Assembly: GCF_027111335.1 (NCBI RefSeq)
Contig: NZ_CP114288.1
Coordinates: forward strand, 1,488,001 to 1,552,000
Length of the DNA stretch: 64,000 nucleotides
Direction: 5' to 3'
DNA from: Flavobacterium aquiphilum
GTDB lineage: Bacteria; Bacteroidota; Bacteroidia; Flavobacteriales; Flavobacteriaceae
Each line of letters starts with the position of its first letter. Position 1 is the stretch's first letter. The notes beneath the pieces are model-generated. The model ran no database searches. It saw nothing but the letters and a program-made list of their open reading frames with translations, and had not been told where the DNA came from. The translations under genes and the position numbers were made by a program. Shown here piece after piece: positions 26,742 through 36,632 of the stretch.

Positions 26742-26803
26742 ATTTTCTAAATTTCGAAAGAGAAAATTATACTATTGACAAAACATAACTGTTATATCTA
26801 AAT

Positions 26804-27664
26804 ATGAGCATCTTAGAAGATCTGAAAATGCAATATAAATTGGGAGGAATCGCCTTAAAAATGATCTATTGGAATATAGGTTGTTTTTTGGTTTCGTTGG
26901 CGTTTTTCTATCAATTTAAGACTGGAGTTTTTGAATTTCCTAATTGGATTGCCTTATCATCTGAGCCAATGGTTTTTGGATTGAAACCATGGACATTTTT
27001 GACGTATGCTTTTTTTCATGATGGCTTTTTTCACTTGCTGTTTAATATGATGGTGTTGAATTTTGCCAGCTACTTATTCTTGACTTTTTTCTCTTCCAAA
27101 CAGTATTTGGGGCTGTATCTTTTAAGTGCCATTTTTGCAGGATTGATATTCGCCTTGGGCTTTAATTTATTGCATTATAGCGGTGCAATAGTAGGGGCTT
27201 CAGCGGCAATAATGGCTATTTTGGTGGCGGCAACAACTTACAGCCCATTGATGGGGGTTCGGTTGTTTTTGTTTGGGAATGTAAAATTATGGCACATAAC
27301 AGCGGTAATTCTTATTTTGGATTTAATGCAATTCCGATTAGAAAATTCGGGCGGACACATATCTCATTTAGCAGGAGCTTTTTTTGGGTTTATCTATGTT
27401 AAATTGCTTCAAAACGGAACTGATTTAAGCAAGATAGTAAGTATCGTTTTGGATTTCTTTTTTAATATCTTCAGAAAGCCTGGAACCCCTTTCAAAAAAG
27501 TACATAAAAATTATAAAAAACCAGTAGAAAAACCGATTTCAAGAATTGTTGTGAAAGATAAAAAACAACAGCAAATCGATGAGATTTTGGACAAAATCAG
27601 TCAGTCTGGTTACGAAAGTTTGACCCAAGAGGAAAAAGAATTCTTGTTTCAAGCCGGAAAATAG
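26804..27664 (+). CDS. second rhomboid family protein
   Basis: 286 residues. Core motifs are HLLFNMMVL and the Ser loop GASAAIMAIL (Ser133), where the usual second Gly of GxSG is Ala; His188 lies in GGHISHLAG. The Ser/His pair is retained but the loop change could alter activity. A cytoplasmic tail of about 70 residues (Lys/Pro-rich, ending in LTQEEKEFLFQAGK, a short helical motif seen in several Bacteroidota rhomboids) follows. It lies 62 bases after the first rhomboid on the same strand. The two may form a complex or act in turn; this is inference. Confidence 0.88.
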   Translation: MSILEDLKMQYKLGGIALKMIYWNIGCFLVSLAFFYQFKTGVFEFPNWIALSSEPMVFGLKPWTFLTYAFFHDGFFHLLFNMMVLNFASYLFLTFFSSKQYLGLYLLSAIFAGLIFALGFNLLHYSGAIVGASAAIMAILVAATTYSPLMGVRLFLFGNVKLWHITAVILILDLMQFRLENSGGHISHLAGAFFGFIYVKLLQNGTDLSKIVSIVLDFFFNIFRKPGTPFKKVHKNYKKPVEKPISRIVVKDKKQQQIDEILDKISQSGYESLTQEEKEFLFQAGK

Positions 27665-27735
27665 TTTATTTTTATCTGATTATTGAAGTGTAAAACATAA
27701 ACTTTTGATTAAAAGTTTGAATACATCAAATAAAT

Positions 27736-28782
27736 ATGAGGAACCTTTCATGGTTTAATAAAGTAATGTATTTTTTGAATTTGGTGCTTATCGCGCTGAC
27801 ATTCATTGCCTATTTACTTCCTTTTTTGGCACCAAAAATATTTCCGCTATTGTCGGTTTTCACTTTATTTATGCCTTTGTTTTTTTTGGCAAATGGGTTG
27901 TTCTTTTTGTATTGGGCAATTCAGTTTAAAAAAAGAATGATTTTATCAGGGCTTGTCCTATTGATTGGGATCACTTTTTTTAATAAATTTTATAAATTTT
28001 CAGCCAAAGAATTTCAGGAAAGCGACAAGGATTTTACAGTTATGAGTTATAACGTAAGATTGTTTAACGTCTTTAAATGGTTAGATCGAGACGATATTCC
28101 CGATACAATTTTAGAGTTTATAAATACTCAAAATCCGGACATATTATGTATACAAGAGTTCTCGAATTCTGCCGATATTGATCTAAAAGTGTATCCCTAT
28201 AAATTTGTTTTGATGGAGGGGAATCAAATTAAAACAGGTCAGGCCATCTTTTCAAAGTTTCCTATTATTGAACACGGAAATATTGTGTTTCCGAACTCTA
28301 ATAACAACGTGGTTTACGCTGATATTAAGAAAGGAAAAGATATCATTCGAGTGTATAATATGCATTTGCAATCCATAAAAATTTCTCCGGATGTCAACGA
28401 AATTTCGGAAAATATCGATGCTATTGACCAACAAAAATCCAAGTTTCTTTTTATTCGTATTAGTAAAGCTTTTACGCAGCAACAGGAACAAGCTGCTATA
28501 TTTAAGGAGCATGAAAAGGATTGTAAATACCCAATTATTATTTGTGGAGACATGAATAACAGTGCTTTTTCTTATGTGTATCGAAACATAAAAGGAAAAC
28601 TGAAAGACAGTTTTGAGGAAGCAGGAGTAGGTTTTGGAGCTACCTATAAGTTTAAGTATTATCCTGCCCGGATTGATTATATTTTTGCAGATGAAACGAT
28701 GGAAGTGAAACAGTTCCAAAGTTTTTCAGAATTTCAAAATTCAGATCATTTTCCAATTATGGCAAAATTGTCCATGAAATAA
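27736..28782 (+). CDS. endonuclease/exonuclease/phosphatase (EEP) family membrane protein
   Basis: 348 residues. Three membrane helices in about 1-85 precede an EEP domain: MSYNVRLFN (Asn metal site), CIQEF (Glu), GDMNN (Asp/Asn pair), NSDHFPIM (Asp-His catalytic end). Such membrane-bound EEP proteins are common in Flavobacteria; relatives are nucleases, phosphodiesterases and phosphatases, and the substrate cannot be told. It follows the rhomboids and ends the forward run before a hairpin terminator. Confidence 0.9.
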   Translation: MRNLSWFNKVMYFLNLVLIALTFIAYLLPFLAPKIFPLLSVFTLFMPLFFLANGLFFLYWAIQFKKRMILSGLVLLIGITFFNKFYKFSAKEFQESDKDFTVMSYNVRLFNVFKWLDRDDIPDTILEFINTQNPDILCIQEFSNSADIDLKVYPYKFVLMEGNQIKTGQAIFSKFPIIEHGNIVFPNSNNNVVYADIKKGKDIIRVYNMHLQSIKISPDVNEISENIDAIDQQKSKFLFIRISKAFTQQQEQAAIFKEHEKDCKYPIIICGDMNNSAFSYVYRNIKGKLKDSFEEAGVGFGATYKFKYYPARIDYIFADETMEVKQFQSFSEFQNSDHFPIMAKLSMK

Positions 28783-28803
28783 GTTTACTTTTAAGAAAAA
28801 AAT

Positions 28804-28837
28804 AAAACCCATTACTAATTCTAGTGATGGGTTTTTA
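28804..28837. terminator. intrinsic terminator between the EEP gene and wbqC
   Basis: AAACCCATTAC pairs with GTGATGGGTTT across a loop of about 8 bases with T-run downstream and A-run upstream; it serves both convergent genes. Confidence 0.85.
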
Positions 28838-28856
28838 GGTTTATATCGTTTTAAAT

Positions 28857-29480
28857 TTATTTGATGAGAACTTGATTTTTTAAATAATCCACAGCAAATT
28901 TTCCTTCATTAAACAATAAGTCAAGAACGCTTAAATTGTTCAAAAAACCGAATTTATCATCAAAGACCTGAGGATAGTTCTCAAAAACCGAAAGGTCTTT
29001 TTTCCCGTTTACCAAATATCTAAAATCAGAAATTTGAGGATCTTCAATATTGTGGAAATATTCTGCTGTAGTGTCAAACTGCAATTTCATGCGTAGACAT
29101 TTGCAAGTTAATTCAAAAGCCTCAAAATTTAGATCCATCAAAAAAGTATGTTTCTTTTGGAAAAAAGGAAGCAAATCATCTTCAAAATACTCAAAGAAAG
29201 GAGAACTACGGTAAGCGGCTTCTAGTGATTTGAAATGTTGCTTTTGCCAATCAAATTCTGATTCAATTTTAATATCTTTTGTTTTTTGATGTGCTAAATT
29301 GGAATGTTTTACAGGAATATTCAATAACTGAACTCCATTTGGGCTATAAATATAAGTCCGATTACGATTGGTTTGTTTCTGAAAATTATCCTCCATTTCA
29401 AACGTAATACTGTCTGATTGCGCCATGGCCACAAAATGGCTTATGGAAGGGAAATAGGAGGGATGTATTAGAATTTTCAT
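28857..29480 (-). CDS. WbqC family protein
   Basis: 207 residues. It begins with HPSYFPSISHFVAMAQSD (family H-x4-P start) and has NRTYIYSPNGVQLLNIPV and KHSNLAHQ, matching the WbqC family once linked to O-antigen or glycolipid assembly, possibly as aminotransferase-like or glycine-transfer enzymes. It is the last gene of the reverse operon starting with parA; lepB ends 67 bases upstream. Order lepB-wbqC is familiar in Bacteroidota. The reaction is not established. Confidence 0.85.
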   Translation of the reverse strand: MKILIHPSYFPSISHFVAMAQSDSITFEMEDNFQKQTNRNRTYIYSPNGVQLLNIPVKHSNLAHQKTKDIKIESEFDWQKQHFKSLEAAYRSSPFFEYFEDDLLPFFQKKHTFLMDLNFEAFELTCKCLRMKLQFDTTAEYFHNIEDPQISDFRYLVNGKKDLSVFENYPQVFDDKFGFLNNLSVLDLLFNEGKFAVDYLKNQVLIK

Positions 29481-29546
29481 TATTTTGAAGATTAGAGCTT
29501 ATAAGGTTTAATTTTTTAAACTAAACCTTATAAACAATATAAACTT

Positions 29547-31106
29547 TTAAGCATTTTTAGCTTTTCTTTTTTTCCAAAAATATTCACCAACAAAAAAGGC
29601 AGCAAGGGCAATTAGGAAGTATTTAAAGTATGATTGTGGTTGTCCTTCGCCGTCAACTGTTGTGAATACTCTCTCCCAACGAATTTTCCAGCCACTCTTA
29701 GGGCCATTAATACCGTCGATACTCATCCAAATAAAAATTGGTTTTCCAACAATGTGGTTTTCCGGAACATAACCCCAATAGCGGCTATCTTCAGAGTTGT
29801 GGCGGTTATCTCCCATCATCCAGTAATAGTCTTGACCAAAAGTGTAGGTCGTGGCTACTTTACCGTTAATTCTTATTTCATTACCATTTACTTTTAAATC
29901 ATTATTCTCATAATCGGTTATGATGGTTTTGTAGAAAGGTAAAGTTTGAAGATTTAAAGCAACTGTTTTGCCTTTTTGCGGGATGTAAATTGGCCCAAAA
30001 TTATCTCTGTTCCATTTGTTGATATGAGGGAAAATACCATCTTCAACGCCTTTGGAAATAATTCTGTCAACTGCTTTAACTCCAGGAACATTTTTGAACC
30101 TCTCTGCGTTGGCAGCCGTTAGAGCACTTATGAACAAAGTATCTTTTGTTTGTTGGTTTAAGAAACCGGCACCATCAGTAATGTCCATATCTTTGAAAAG
30201 ATATTCAAAATCAATAGGTGTTTTACCATCCAAAACTACGTTGTATGAGTACTGTGGTTTTGCACGTTCAGGTAAAATCAATTCTTTTCCATTAATATAA
30301 ACCAGTCCATCTTTTATTGATAAACTATCGCCGGGAATACCCACGCAGCGTTTTACATAGTTTGATTTTTTGTCTATCGGTTTGTCAACTCTTTGTCCAG
30401 AGCGATCTCTGAATTTATAAACGGTGTCTGCGGGCCAGTTAAATACAACTATATCGCATCGTTTGATATTTTGGATGCCAGGAAGTCTGAAATAAGGCAA
30501 CTGAGGCCAAGTAAGGTACGATTTCTTTTTAGTTAATGGAATGGTATCGTGTACCATTGGCATAGCTACAGTGGTCATTGGGACTCTTGCTCCATAGTTC
30601 ATTTTGCTTACAAATAAAAAGTCTCCAACCAGTAAGGATTTTTCTAATGAAGAAGTAGGAATGGTATAAGGCTGAATGAAATAAGTGTGAACAATAGTAG
30701 CGACAATTATCGCAAAAAGTAATGAACTAACAGTGTCAGCTGCTTTATGGTCTGGACTTAAACTTCTATCAGATTCGTGATTTAAAGTCTGTGTGTAATT
30801 AAGATAATAGATGTAAAAGCCTAAAGTTGCAATTACAAGGATTGTATCTAATTTGGTTTTTTTTCCAAAACTGCGGATGGTTTCAACCCAAATAACCGGA
30901 AACATAATCAAGTTAATGATTGGAATAAATAGTAAAAGTGTCCACCAAGTTGGCCTTCCGATTATTTTCATCAAAACAATCGCATTATAAACTGGAATTG
31001 CAGCTTCCCAACGTTTTCTTCCTGCGCTTTCATATAATTTCCATGTTCCTAAGAAATGAATAACCTGAACGGCCAAGAAAAATACGAACCAGTGAAATTG
31101 TGTCAT
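29547..31106 (-). CDS. lepB: signal peptidase I
   Basis: 519 residues, longer than E. coli LepB because of an N-terminal membrane part of about 110 residues (three helices before the catalytic block) and a large periplasmic insertion. The catalytic Ser153 lies in [11 protein letters not shown], after a further helix (127-143), and the general base Lys251 in [29 protein letters not shown] is the family box E. A last membrane helix is at about 497-512, an unusual C-terminal anchor typical of Bacteroidota LepB. It removes signal peptides of exported proteins at the outer face of the inner membrane. Confidence 0.94.
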   Translation of the reverse strand: MTQFHWFVFFLAVQVIHFLGTWKLYESAGRKRWEAAIPVYNAIVLMKIIGRPTWWTLLLFIPIINLIMFPVIWVETIRSFGKKTKLDTILVIATLGFYIYYLNYTQTLNHESDRSLSPDHKAADTVSSLLFAIIVATIVHTYFIQPYTIPTSSLEKSLLVGDFLFVSKMNYGARVPMTTVAMPMVHDTIPLTKKKSYLTWPQLPYFRLPGIQNIKRCDIVVFNWPADTVYKFRDRSGQRVDKPIDKKSNYVKRCVGIPGDSLSIKDGLVYINGKELILPERAKPQYSYNVVLDGKTPIDFEYLFKDMDITDGAGFLNQQTKDTLFISALTAANAERFKNVPGVKAVDRIISKGVEDGIFPHINKWNRDNFGPIYIPQKGKTVALNLQTLPFYKTIITDYENNDLKVNGNEIRINGKVATTYTFGQDYYWMMGDNRHNSEDSRYWGYVPENHIVGKPIFIWMSIDGINGPKSGWKIRWERVFTTVDGEGQPQSYFKYFLIALAAFFVGEYFWKKRKAKNA

Positions 31107-31164
31107 AATTTTAAAATTTAAACTATTAGATTTTAGATTAAGTCTCTATTTGGGTTTGGAAATT

Positions 31165-31872
31165 TTATTTTGAACTTAAATTCAAAACATCTTTCATTGA
31201 AAAAATACCTTTTTTCCCGGCAAGCCATTCTGCTGCGATTACGGCACCTAAGGCAAAACCTTCACGGTTGTGGGCCGTATGTTTTATTTCGATAGAATCT
31301 ACAGCAGAATTGTAGGTTACGGTGTGAGTTCCCGGAACAGTTCCTACTCTCACTGCTTTAATGTGGATTTCGTTTTCTTTTGGAGTGTCCAGTGTCCAAC
31401 CAGTATAATTACTATTTTCGATAATACCTTTGGCCAATGAAATAGCGGTTCCGCTTGGGGCATCTAGTTTTTGGTCATGGTGTATTTCTTCCATATCTAC
31501 TTTGTAGTGATCAAATGGAGCCATGATTTTGGCCAAATATTCGTTGAATTCAAAAAATAAATTCACTCCAAGACTAAAGTTAGAGCTGGAAATGAACCCT
31601 CCATTTTTTTCTTTACAAAGTGCAATCATTTCATCATAATGCTCTAGCCATCCAGTTGTTCCGGAAACCACTGGAACATTAGCATGAAAACAGTTTGAAA
31701 TATTATCAACTGCAGCTGTTGGTACGCTAAAATCGATAGCAACATCGGCAGATGAAAGTCCGTCATAAGTATTGAATTCGTCTTTTTTCAAAACAATTTC
31801 GTGTCCTCTTTCTACAGCAATTCTTTCAATTACCTGTCCCATTTTTCCGTATCCTAAAAGTGCAATTTTCAT
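31165..31872 (-). CDS. dapB: 4-hydroxy-tetrahydrodipicolinate reductase
   Basis: 235 residues, shorter than the E. coli enzyme (273) but usual for Bacteroidota. The Rossmann start LLGYGKMGQ, SGTTGW at the substrate side, and the catalytic EEIHHDQKLDAPSGTA motif are present. It reduces HTPA with NAD(P)H in the diaminopimelate/lysine pathway that feeds peptidoglycan. Operon with DUF5683 upstream (50-base gap) and lepB downstream. Confidence 0.95.
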   Translation of the reverse strand: MKIALLGYGKMGQVIERIAVERGHEIVLKKDEFNTYDGLSSADVAIDFSVPTAAVDNISNCFHANVPVVSGTTGWLEHYDEMIALCKEKNGGFISSSNFSLGVNLFFEFNEYLAKIMAPFDHYKVDMEEIHHDQKLDAPSGTAISLAKGIIENSNYTGWTLDTPKENEIHIKAVRVGTVPGTHTVTYNSAVDSIEIKHTAHNREGFALGAVIAAEWLAGKKGIFSMKDVLNLSSK

Positions 31873-31921
31873 CTGTATTTTATTTTTTATTTTTTTTAAA
31901 AGAAACGAATAATATCCGAGT

Positions 31922-32482
31922 CTAAAAGCGATAATTAATGGTTAGTCCCAAATTTGATTTTAATGTTACAGTGTCTGGGCTTATTTCTGGTTTCACTGAT
32001 AAACTTTGATTAACATTAAATTGTATTAAAGCCGCATCGACATTGGCATCTATTATGTTTAGTACATAGAATCCAATCACAAAAAGTCCCGATAACGAAT
32101 AATTTCTTTGGTAAAATTCCTGAGCAGAAATTAATTGTTTATCAGAAAGATAGGCGTAAGTAGGGTCCGGATTTCCCGCTAAACGGCTTTTGTAGGCGTC
32201 TCGATATTCGTTGTATTTTTTTTTGTTGTCAGTGTAGAAATATAAACTGGTTCCAATAGCACCATATACTAGTGGAATCTTCCAGTATTTTTTATTGTAT
32301 GCCTGGCCTAAGCCCGGTAATATAGCCGAATAAAATGCGGCTTTTGCAGGAGTCAAAGGGTCTATGTCAATCGATTTTAAAGTATCTTTTGGCTTTAAAA
32401 CAGCTTCGGTTTTTGCTTGTGCAAAAACCGAAGCGTTTCCTATAAGAAAAAGCAATAGCCCTATGGATATGATTTTATTCAC
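31922..32482 (-). CDS. DUF5683 family protein, exported
   Basis: 186 residues. A signal peptide covers about 1-22 (ends SVFAQ). The body has PxxAAFYSAILPGLGQAYNKKYWKIP, the signature of this Bacteroidota family, plus two hydrophobic stretches (PLVYGAIGTSLYFY and LFVIGFYVLNIIDA) that look like membrane helices. Function is unknown. It touches parB (stop and start share base 32482), so it is translated from the same message. The conserved place between parB and dapB hints at a role in the cell envelope linked to division; inference. Confidence 0.85.
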   Translation of the reverse strand: MNKIISIGLLLFLIGNASVFAQAKTEAVLKPKDTLKSIDIDPLTPAKAAFYSAILPGLGQAYNKKYWKIPLVYGAIGTSLYFYTDNKKKYNEYRDAYKSRLAGNPDPTYAYLSDKQLISAQEFYQRNYSLSGLFVIGFYVLNIIDANVDAALIQFNVNQSLSVKPEISPDTVTLKSNLGLTINYRF

Positions 32483-33381
32483 TACCCTTCTATTAATTTT
32501 ACAATTCTATTAAAGTCTTCTTCAGAATGGAAAGGGATGGTGATTTTTCCTTTTCCATTTCCGGCAACTTTTACATCAATTTTTGTTCCAAAATATTTGT
32601 TGAAAGTTTTTACATCTTCATCATTTATTTCAAAAGAAGCCGATTTTGTTGGGATTACTGGTTTTGGTTTTAGACTATCATGATAATTTTTTACCAAAGT
32701 CTCCGTTTCTCTTACCGAAAGGTTTTGGCTTACGATTTTTTGGTAGATATCAGTTTGAACATCGTGATCTTCAATATTGATGATGGCACGTCCATGTCCC
32801 ATACTGATAAAGCCGTCACGGATCCCGGTTTGAATGATTGGGTCTAATTTTAAAAGACGCAGGTAATTAGAGATAGTTGAGCGTTTTTTACCAACTCTTT
32901 CACTCATTTGCTCCTGAGTCAATTGAATTTCATCAATCAAACGTTGGTATGAAAGCGCAATTTCTATTGGATCTAAGTCATGACGCTGGATGTTTTCAAC
33001 CAACGCCATTACCAAAGACTCGTTATCGTTTGCAATACGGATGTATGCAGGAACTGTTGTAAGTCCGATCAAAGTGGAGGCACGTAAACGACGCTCCCCA
33101 GAAATTAATTGGTATTTGTTGAAGTCTAATTTACGAACAGTAATAGGTTGAATTACGCCTAATTCCTTGATGGAAGTGGCTAATTCACGTAATGATTCCT
33201 CGTTGAAATTGCTTCGGGGCTGAAACGGATTTATTTCGATAGCATCAATTTCAAGCTCTATAATATTTCCTACAACTTTATCTGCATTTTTATCTTCAAC
33301 TGATTGAATATCGTTTTCAGGATCTTTTAATAATGCAGATAAACCTCTTCCTAAGGCTTGTTTTTTTATTGCTTTTGACAT
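32482..33381 (-). CDS. parB: chromosome partitioning protein ParB
   Basis: 299 residues. The N-terminal RGLSALLKD box that engages ParA, the CTP-binding QPRSNF / SGERRLRA (C-motif area) and ENIQRHDLDPIE segments, and the helix-turn-helix MSERVGKKRSTISNYLRLLKL are all present. It spreads as a clamp from parS sites and links to SMC. parS (TGTTTCACGTGAAACA) was not seen in the window. It follows parA with a 4-base gap, and shares a base with DUF5683 downstream. Confidence 0.95.
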   Translation of the reverse strand: MSKAIKKQALGRGLSALLKDPENDIQSVEDKNADKVVGNIIELEIDAIEINPFQPRSNFNEESLRELATSIKELGVIQPITVRKLDFNKYQLISGERRLRASTLIGLTTVPAYIRIANDNESLVMALVENIQRHDLDPIEIALSYQRLIDEIQLTQEQMSERVGKKRSTISNYLRLLKLDPIIQTGIRDGFISMGHGRAIINIEDHDVQTDIYQKIVSQNLSVRETETLVKNYHDSLKPKPVIPTKSASFEINDEDVKTFNKYFGTKIDVKVAGNGKGKITIPFHSEEDFNRIVKLIEG

Positions 33382-33385
33382 ACAA

Positions 33386-34153
33386 CTATTTACTGTTTTT
33401 CTTTATAATTTCTTGAGCTAAGTGGATGTAATTTACCGCTCCTTTGCTGGTAGCATCATAGTTTATGATGCTTTCTCCAAAACTCGGTGCCTCGCTCAAT
33501 TTTACATTCCTTTGTATCACGGTTTCAAAAACCATATCGTTAAAATGTTTTTGAACCTCTTCTACTACTTGGTTTGACAAACGCAATCTGGAATCAAACA
33601 TGGTTAGTAATAAGCCTTCAATGTCCAAATCAGGATTGTGGATTTTTTGGATACTTTTTATCGTATTCAATAATTTACCCAAACCTTCTAACGCAAAATA
33701 CTCACATTGAATTGGAATAACTACCGAATCCGCAGCCGTTAAGGCATTCAAGGTCAGAAGTCCAAGAGATGGTGCGCAATCAATCAAGATGTAATCGTAT
33801 TGCTCTTTTACGCTTTCCAACGCAGTTTTAAGCATGTATTCTCTGTTTTCTTTATCGACAAGTTCAATTTCAATCGCAACAAGGTCAATATGCGCAGGAA
33901 TTACATTTACATTTGGAGAGGAAGATTTTATCGTAGCCTCCGTTGGAGTATGACTATGTTCGAGAATTTGATAGGTTCCAATTTCGACTGTTTCGACATC
34001 AATTCCTAATCCTGAAGTGGCATTTGCCTGAGGATCAGCATCTATCAATAATACTTTTTTTTCTAAAACTCCTAACGCAGCAGCTAGGTTAATCGAAGTA
34101 GTTGTCTTTCCAACTCCACCTTTCTGATTCGCAATCGCTATGATTTTGCCCAT
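33386..34153 (-). CDS. parA: chromosome partitioning ATPase ParA
   Basis: 255 residues. The deviant Walker A KGGVGKTT spans 11-18, with the signature Lys (Lys11), IDADPQAN as Walker A' and ILIDCAPSLG as Walker B. It forms the nucleoid gradient that moves ParB-parS complexes. It is the first gene of a reverse operon parA-parB-DUF5683-dapB-lepB-wbqC. dnaA lies about 6.5 kb away; in Bacteroidota this does not by itself place the origin. Confidence 0.96.
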   Translation of the reverse strand: MGKIIAIANQKGGVGKTTTSINLAAALGVLEKKVLLIDADPQANATSGLGIDVETVEIGTYQILEHSHTPTEATIKSSSPNVNVIPAHIDLVAIEIELVDKENREYMLKTALESVKEQYDYILIDCAPSLGLLTLNALTAADSVVIPIQCEYFALEGLGKLLNTIKSIQKIHNPDLDIEGLLLTMFDSRLRLSNQVVEEVQKHFNDMVFETVIQRNVKLSEAPSFGESIINYDATSKGAVNYIHLAQEIIKKNSK

Positions 34154-34302
34154 TTATTTTCTAAATTTTGAACGGTAAAAATACAATTATTTATGGGTTT
34201 TGAAAATCTATTTTGTTAACAAAAACAAATAGTTTTCACGTGCCTTAATTTATCTTAACAATAGTGTAGTTTCTTTGCTTTTTTGTTATTTATTATATCC
34301 AA

Positions 34303-34335
34303 AAAAAGAGAACTGTATGAATAGTTCTCTTTTTA
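34303..34335 (-). terminator. intrinsic terminator after the SDR gene
   Basis: A 12-bp perfect stem (34303-34314 with 34323-34334) around an 8-base loop, with an A-run on the plus strand giving a T-run for the minus-strand transcript. Confidence 0.85.
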
Positions 34336-34388
34336 TCGTCTAAGTTGTGTTATTTTTTATTGAGATTAACCAAAAGAACTGCAAGTTG

Positions 34389-35270
34389 CTAACTCCTTTT
34401 TTTTGCTTTAATCATCATTTCTAATTGATCCCAAAGTTCTTCAGGAATAGCTTCCAATAAATTGAATTGTCCAGCGCCTTTCAGCCATTCACCACCATCA
34501 ATGACAATCACTTCGCCGTTTACGTAAGCTGAAAAATCAGATACTAAATAAGCGGCTAAATTCGCCAATTCCTGATGGTCTCCAACTCTTTTTAGAGGCA
34601 CTTTTTTCGACATATCAAATTTCTCAGCCAAATCTCCTGGTAATAATCGGTCCCAAGCACCTTTTGTTGGGAATGGTCCAGGGGCAATCGCATTGGTTCG
34701 AATTCCGTATTTTGCCCATTCCACAGCAAGACTTCTGGTCATAGCGAGAACTCCGGCTTTGGCAGTAGCGCTTGGAACAACGTAGGCGGAACCTGTCCAG
34801 GCATAAGTTGTGACAATATTCAAAACGGTTGCCGAAGTTTGTTTGGTATCTATCCAATGTTTTCCGAAAGCAAGCGTACAGTTTTTGGTTCCTTTCAAAA
34901 CAATGTCGATTATAGTGTCAAAAGCATTGGCCGATAAGCGTTCGGTTGGAGAGATGAAATTTCCAGCCGCATTATTTAATAGCACATCCACTTTTCCGAA
35001 AGTTTTCAAGACTGCCTGAAGCATGTTTTCGACTTCTTCATAATGGCGAACGTCACATTGCAAGGGTAGGCAAGTACCGCCTGTTTCGGTTTCCAGTTCT
35101 TGTGCAGTGTTTTTTAGTTTTTCCAAATCCCTTGAAGTAATGGCAACTTTCGCACCTAATTCCAAGAAATATTTAGTCATCGCTTTACCTAAACCGCTTC
35201 CGCCTCCAGTAACTACAATTACTTTGCCTTTTAAAGCATCGTCTCTTAACATTTTATCAGTATAACTCAT
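34389..35270 (-). CDS. SDR family oxidoreductase of the 2,4-dienoyl-CoA reductase type
   Basis: 293 residues. The NADP(H)-binding TGGGSGLG and NNAAGNF are standard SDR. The catalytic region lacks the usual YxxxK and reads TTYAWTGSAYVVPSATAKAG, the pattern of mitochondrial 2,4-dienoyl-CoA reductase (Tyr in the TTYAxTGS loop, SAxAKAG Lys). The later SLAVEWAKYGIRTNAIAPGP and ELANLAAYLVSDF also match that group. So it probably reduces dienoyl-CoA in unsaturated fatty acid breakdown, not a sugar dehydrogenase as a plain SDR label would suggest. It is a single-gene unit with its own terminator. Confidence 0.88.
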   Translation of the reverse strand: MSYTDKMLRDDALKGKVIVVTGGGSGLGKAMTKYFLELGAKVAITSRDLEKLKNTAQELETETGGTCLPLQCDVRHYEEVENMLQAVLKTFGKVDVLLNNAAGNFISPTERLSANAFDTIIDIVLKGTKNCTLAFGKHWIDTKQTSATVLNIVTTYAWTGSAYVVPSATAKAGVLAMTRSLAVEWAKYGIRTNAIAPGPFPTKGAWDRLLPGDLAEKFDMSKKVPLKRVGDHQELANLAAYLVSDFSAYVNGEVIVIDGGEWLKGAGQFNLLEAIPEELWDQLEMMIKAKKRS

Positions 35271-35378
35271 AACTTATTTGTTTGGATGTAAATGTAATAA
35301 AAGAAAATAATATGCATGCATATGAAGTTGCTAAGATTCTAAGATTTTAGAGGACTTAGTGACTTAAAAGCTTAGAAT

Positions 35379-36506
35379 CTATACTCGACTCAACCTTCTC
35401 GCTGCTTCCTCTAAAGTGGCATTGTCTTTGGCAAAACAAAAACGGATTAATTTTAAATCTTTTCCATCGGCATAAAAATTAGAGATCGGAATCGCTGCAA
35501 CACCATATTCAGTAATTAATCGTTTACAAAAATCCACATCGTTTTCATTCGAAATATCGGCATACGAAACCACTTGGAAATAAGTTCCTTCGCAAGGCAT
35601 TAATTGGAATCGGCTGTTTTTTAATAATGATCTGAAATAATCTCTTTTCTCCTGATAAAAAGGACTGATTTCATTGATGTCGACCAAACCTAAATATTCA
35701 GAAACCGCAACTTGACAAATGCTATTGACACTAAAAACCAAAAATTGGTGCACTTTTTTGATTTCTTTCATCAAGTATTCTGGTGCAATCAGGTAACCAA
35801 TTTTCCATCCTGTAACATGAAATGATTTTCCGAATGAGGAAACCGTGATGCAGCGATCGAGCAGTTTTGTTCGGGTGTGAGTCGAAATATGTTTTTGTTC
35901 AAAAGTGATGTATTCGTAAACTTCGTCAGAAAGCAAAAGTACATCCGGGTGTTTTTCCAAAAGACTTTCCAGATTTTCCAAATCAGATTCATTTAAGATT
36001 TTACCTGTTGGATTATGGGGATTATTGATGATAATCATTTTGGTTTTCTCCGAAAATGCATTGGCAATCGTATTCCAGTTGGGCGTGTAATCATCGTTAA
36101 GAGACACTCGTATTGGTTTTGCTTCGCTCAAAAGGATTGGTGCTTCGTAACAATCATAACTGGGATCTAGAATGATTACCTCGTCGTCTGGCTTTAGCAA
36201 TGCCAATAATGTGGTAAATATTGCTTGAGTTGCTCCAGCTGTGACGAGTAATTCAGTTTCCGGAATGATGTTGCGGTTATATGACGATTTTATTAATGTT
36301 TGAATTTTATTGAGTAAAGGCGGATAGCCTGCCATTGGGGTGTATTGGTGGACATCTTCAAAAGCCAGTCTGGAAACGATTTGCGTCAGTCTTTCGTCAA
36401 CAGGAAAGTTTGGAAAACCCTGAGAAAGATTGATAGCTTTGTATTCTGTCGCCATTTTGGTCATTGTTGTGAAGATGCTGGTCGTTACGTTTGGTAATTT
36501 ATTCAT
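35379..36506 (-). CDS. class I/II pyridoxal-phosphate aminotransferase (methionine/kynurenine type)
   Basis: 375 residues. PLP-binding SFGKSFHVTGWKIGYL holds the Schiff-base Lys; earlier NNPHNPTGKI and LSDEVYEYITFE (Asp that pairs with the pyridine N) are typical. LSQGFPNFP at the start and SFHVTGWK point to the YbdL/kynurenine-oxoglutarate aminotransferase branch, often labelled methionine aminotransferase. It trades an amino group between an amino acid and an oxo acid in the cytoplasm; the preferred substrate is not certain. Lone gene with a 108-base gap to the SDR gene downstream. Confidence 0.9.
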   Translation of the reverse strand: MNKLPNVTTSIFTTMTKMATEYKAINLSQGFPNFPVDERLTQIVSRLAFEDVHQYTPMAGYPPLLNKIQTLIKSSYNRNIIPETELLVTAGATQAIFTTLLALLKPDDEVIILDPSYDCYEAPILLSEAKPIRVSLNDDYTPNWNTIANAFSEKTKMIIINNPHNPTGKILNESDLENLESLLEKHPDVLLLSDEVYEYITFEQKHISTHTRTKLLDRCITVSSFGKSFHVTGWKIGYLIAPEYLMKEIKKVHQFLVFSVNSICQVAVSEYLGLVDINEISPFYQEKRDYFRSLLKNSRFQLMPCEGTYFQVVSYADISNENDVDFCKRLITEYGVAAIPISNFYADGKDLKLIRFCFAKDNATLEEAARRLSRV

Positions 36507-36632
36507 GTTAATCGATGAATTTTTTCAGGAGCATAAAAGTAGTTTTTTAAAACTATATTATGCTAATGTCAATTTTTCTAAATGACAATGAAAGTTTTTT
36601 GCAAAATAATTTCTTGAGAATATCAAATAGAA

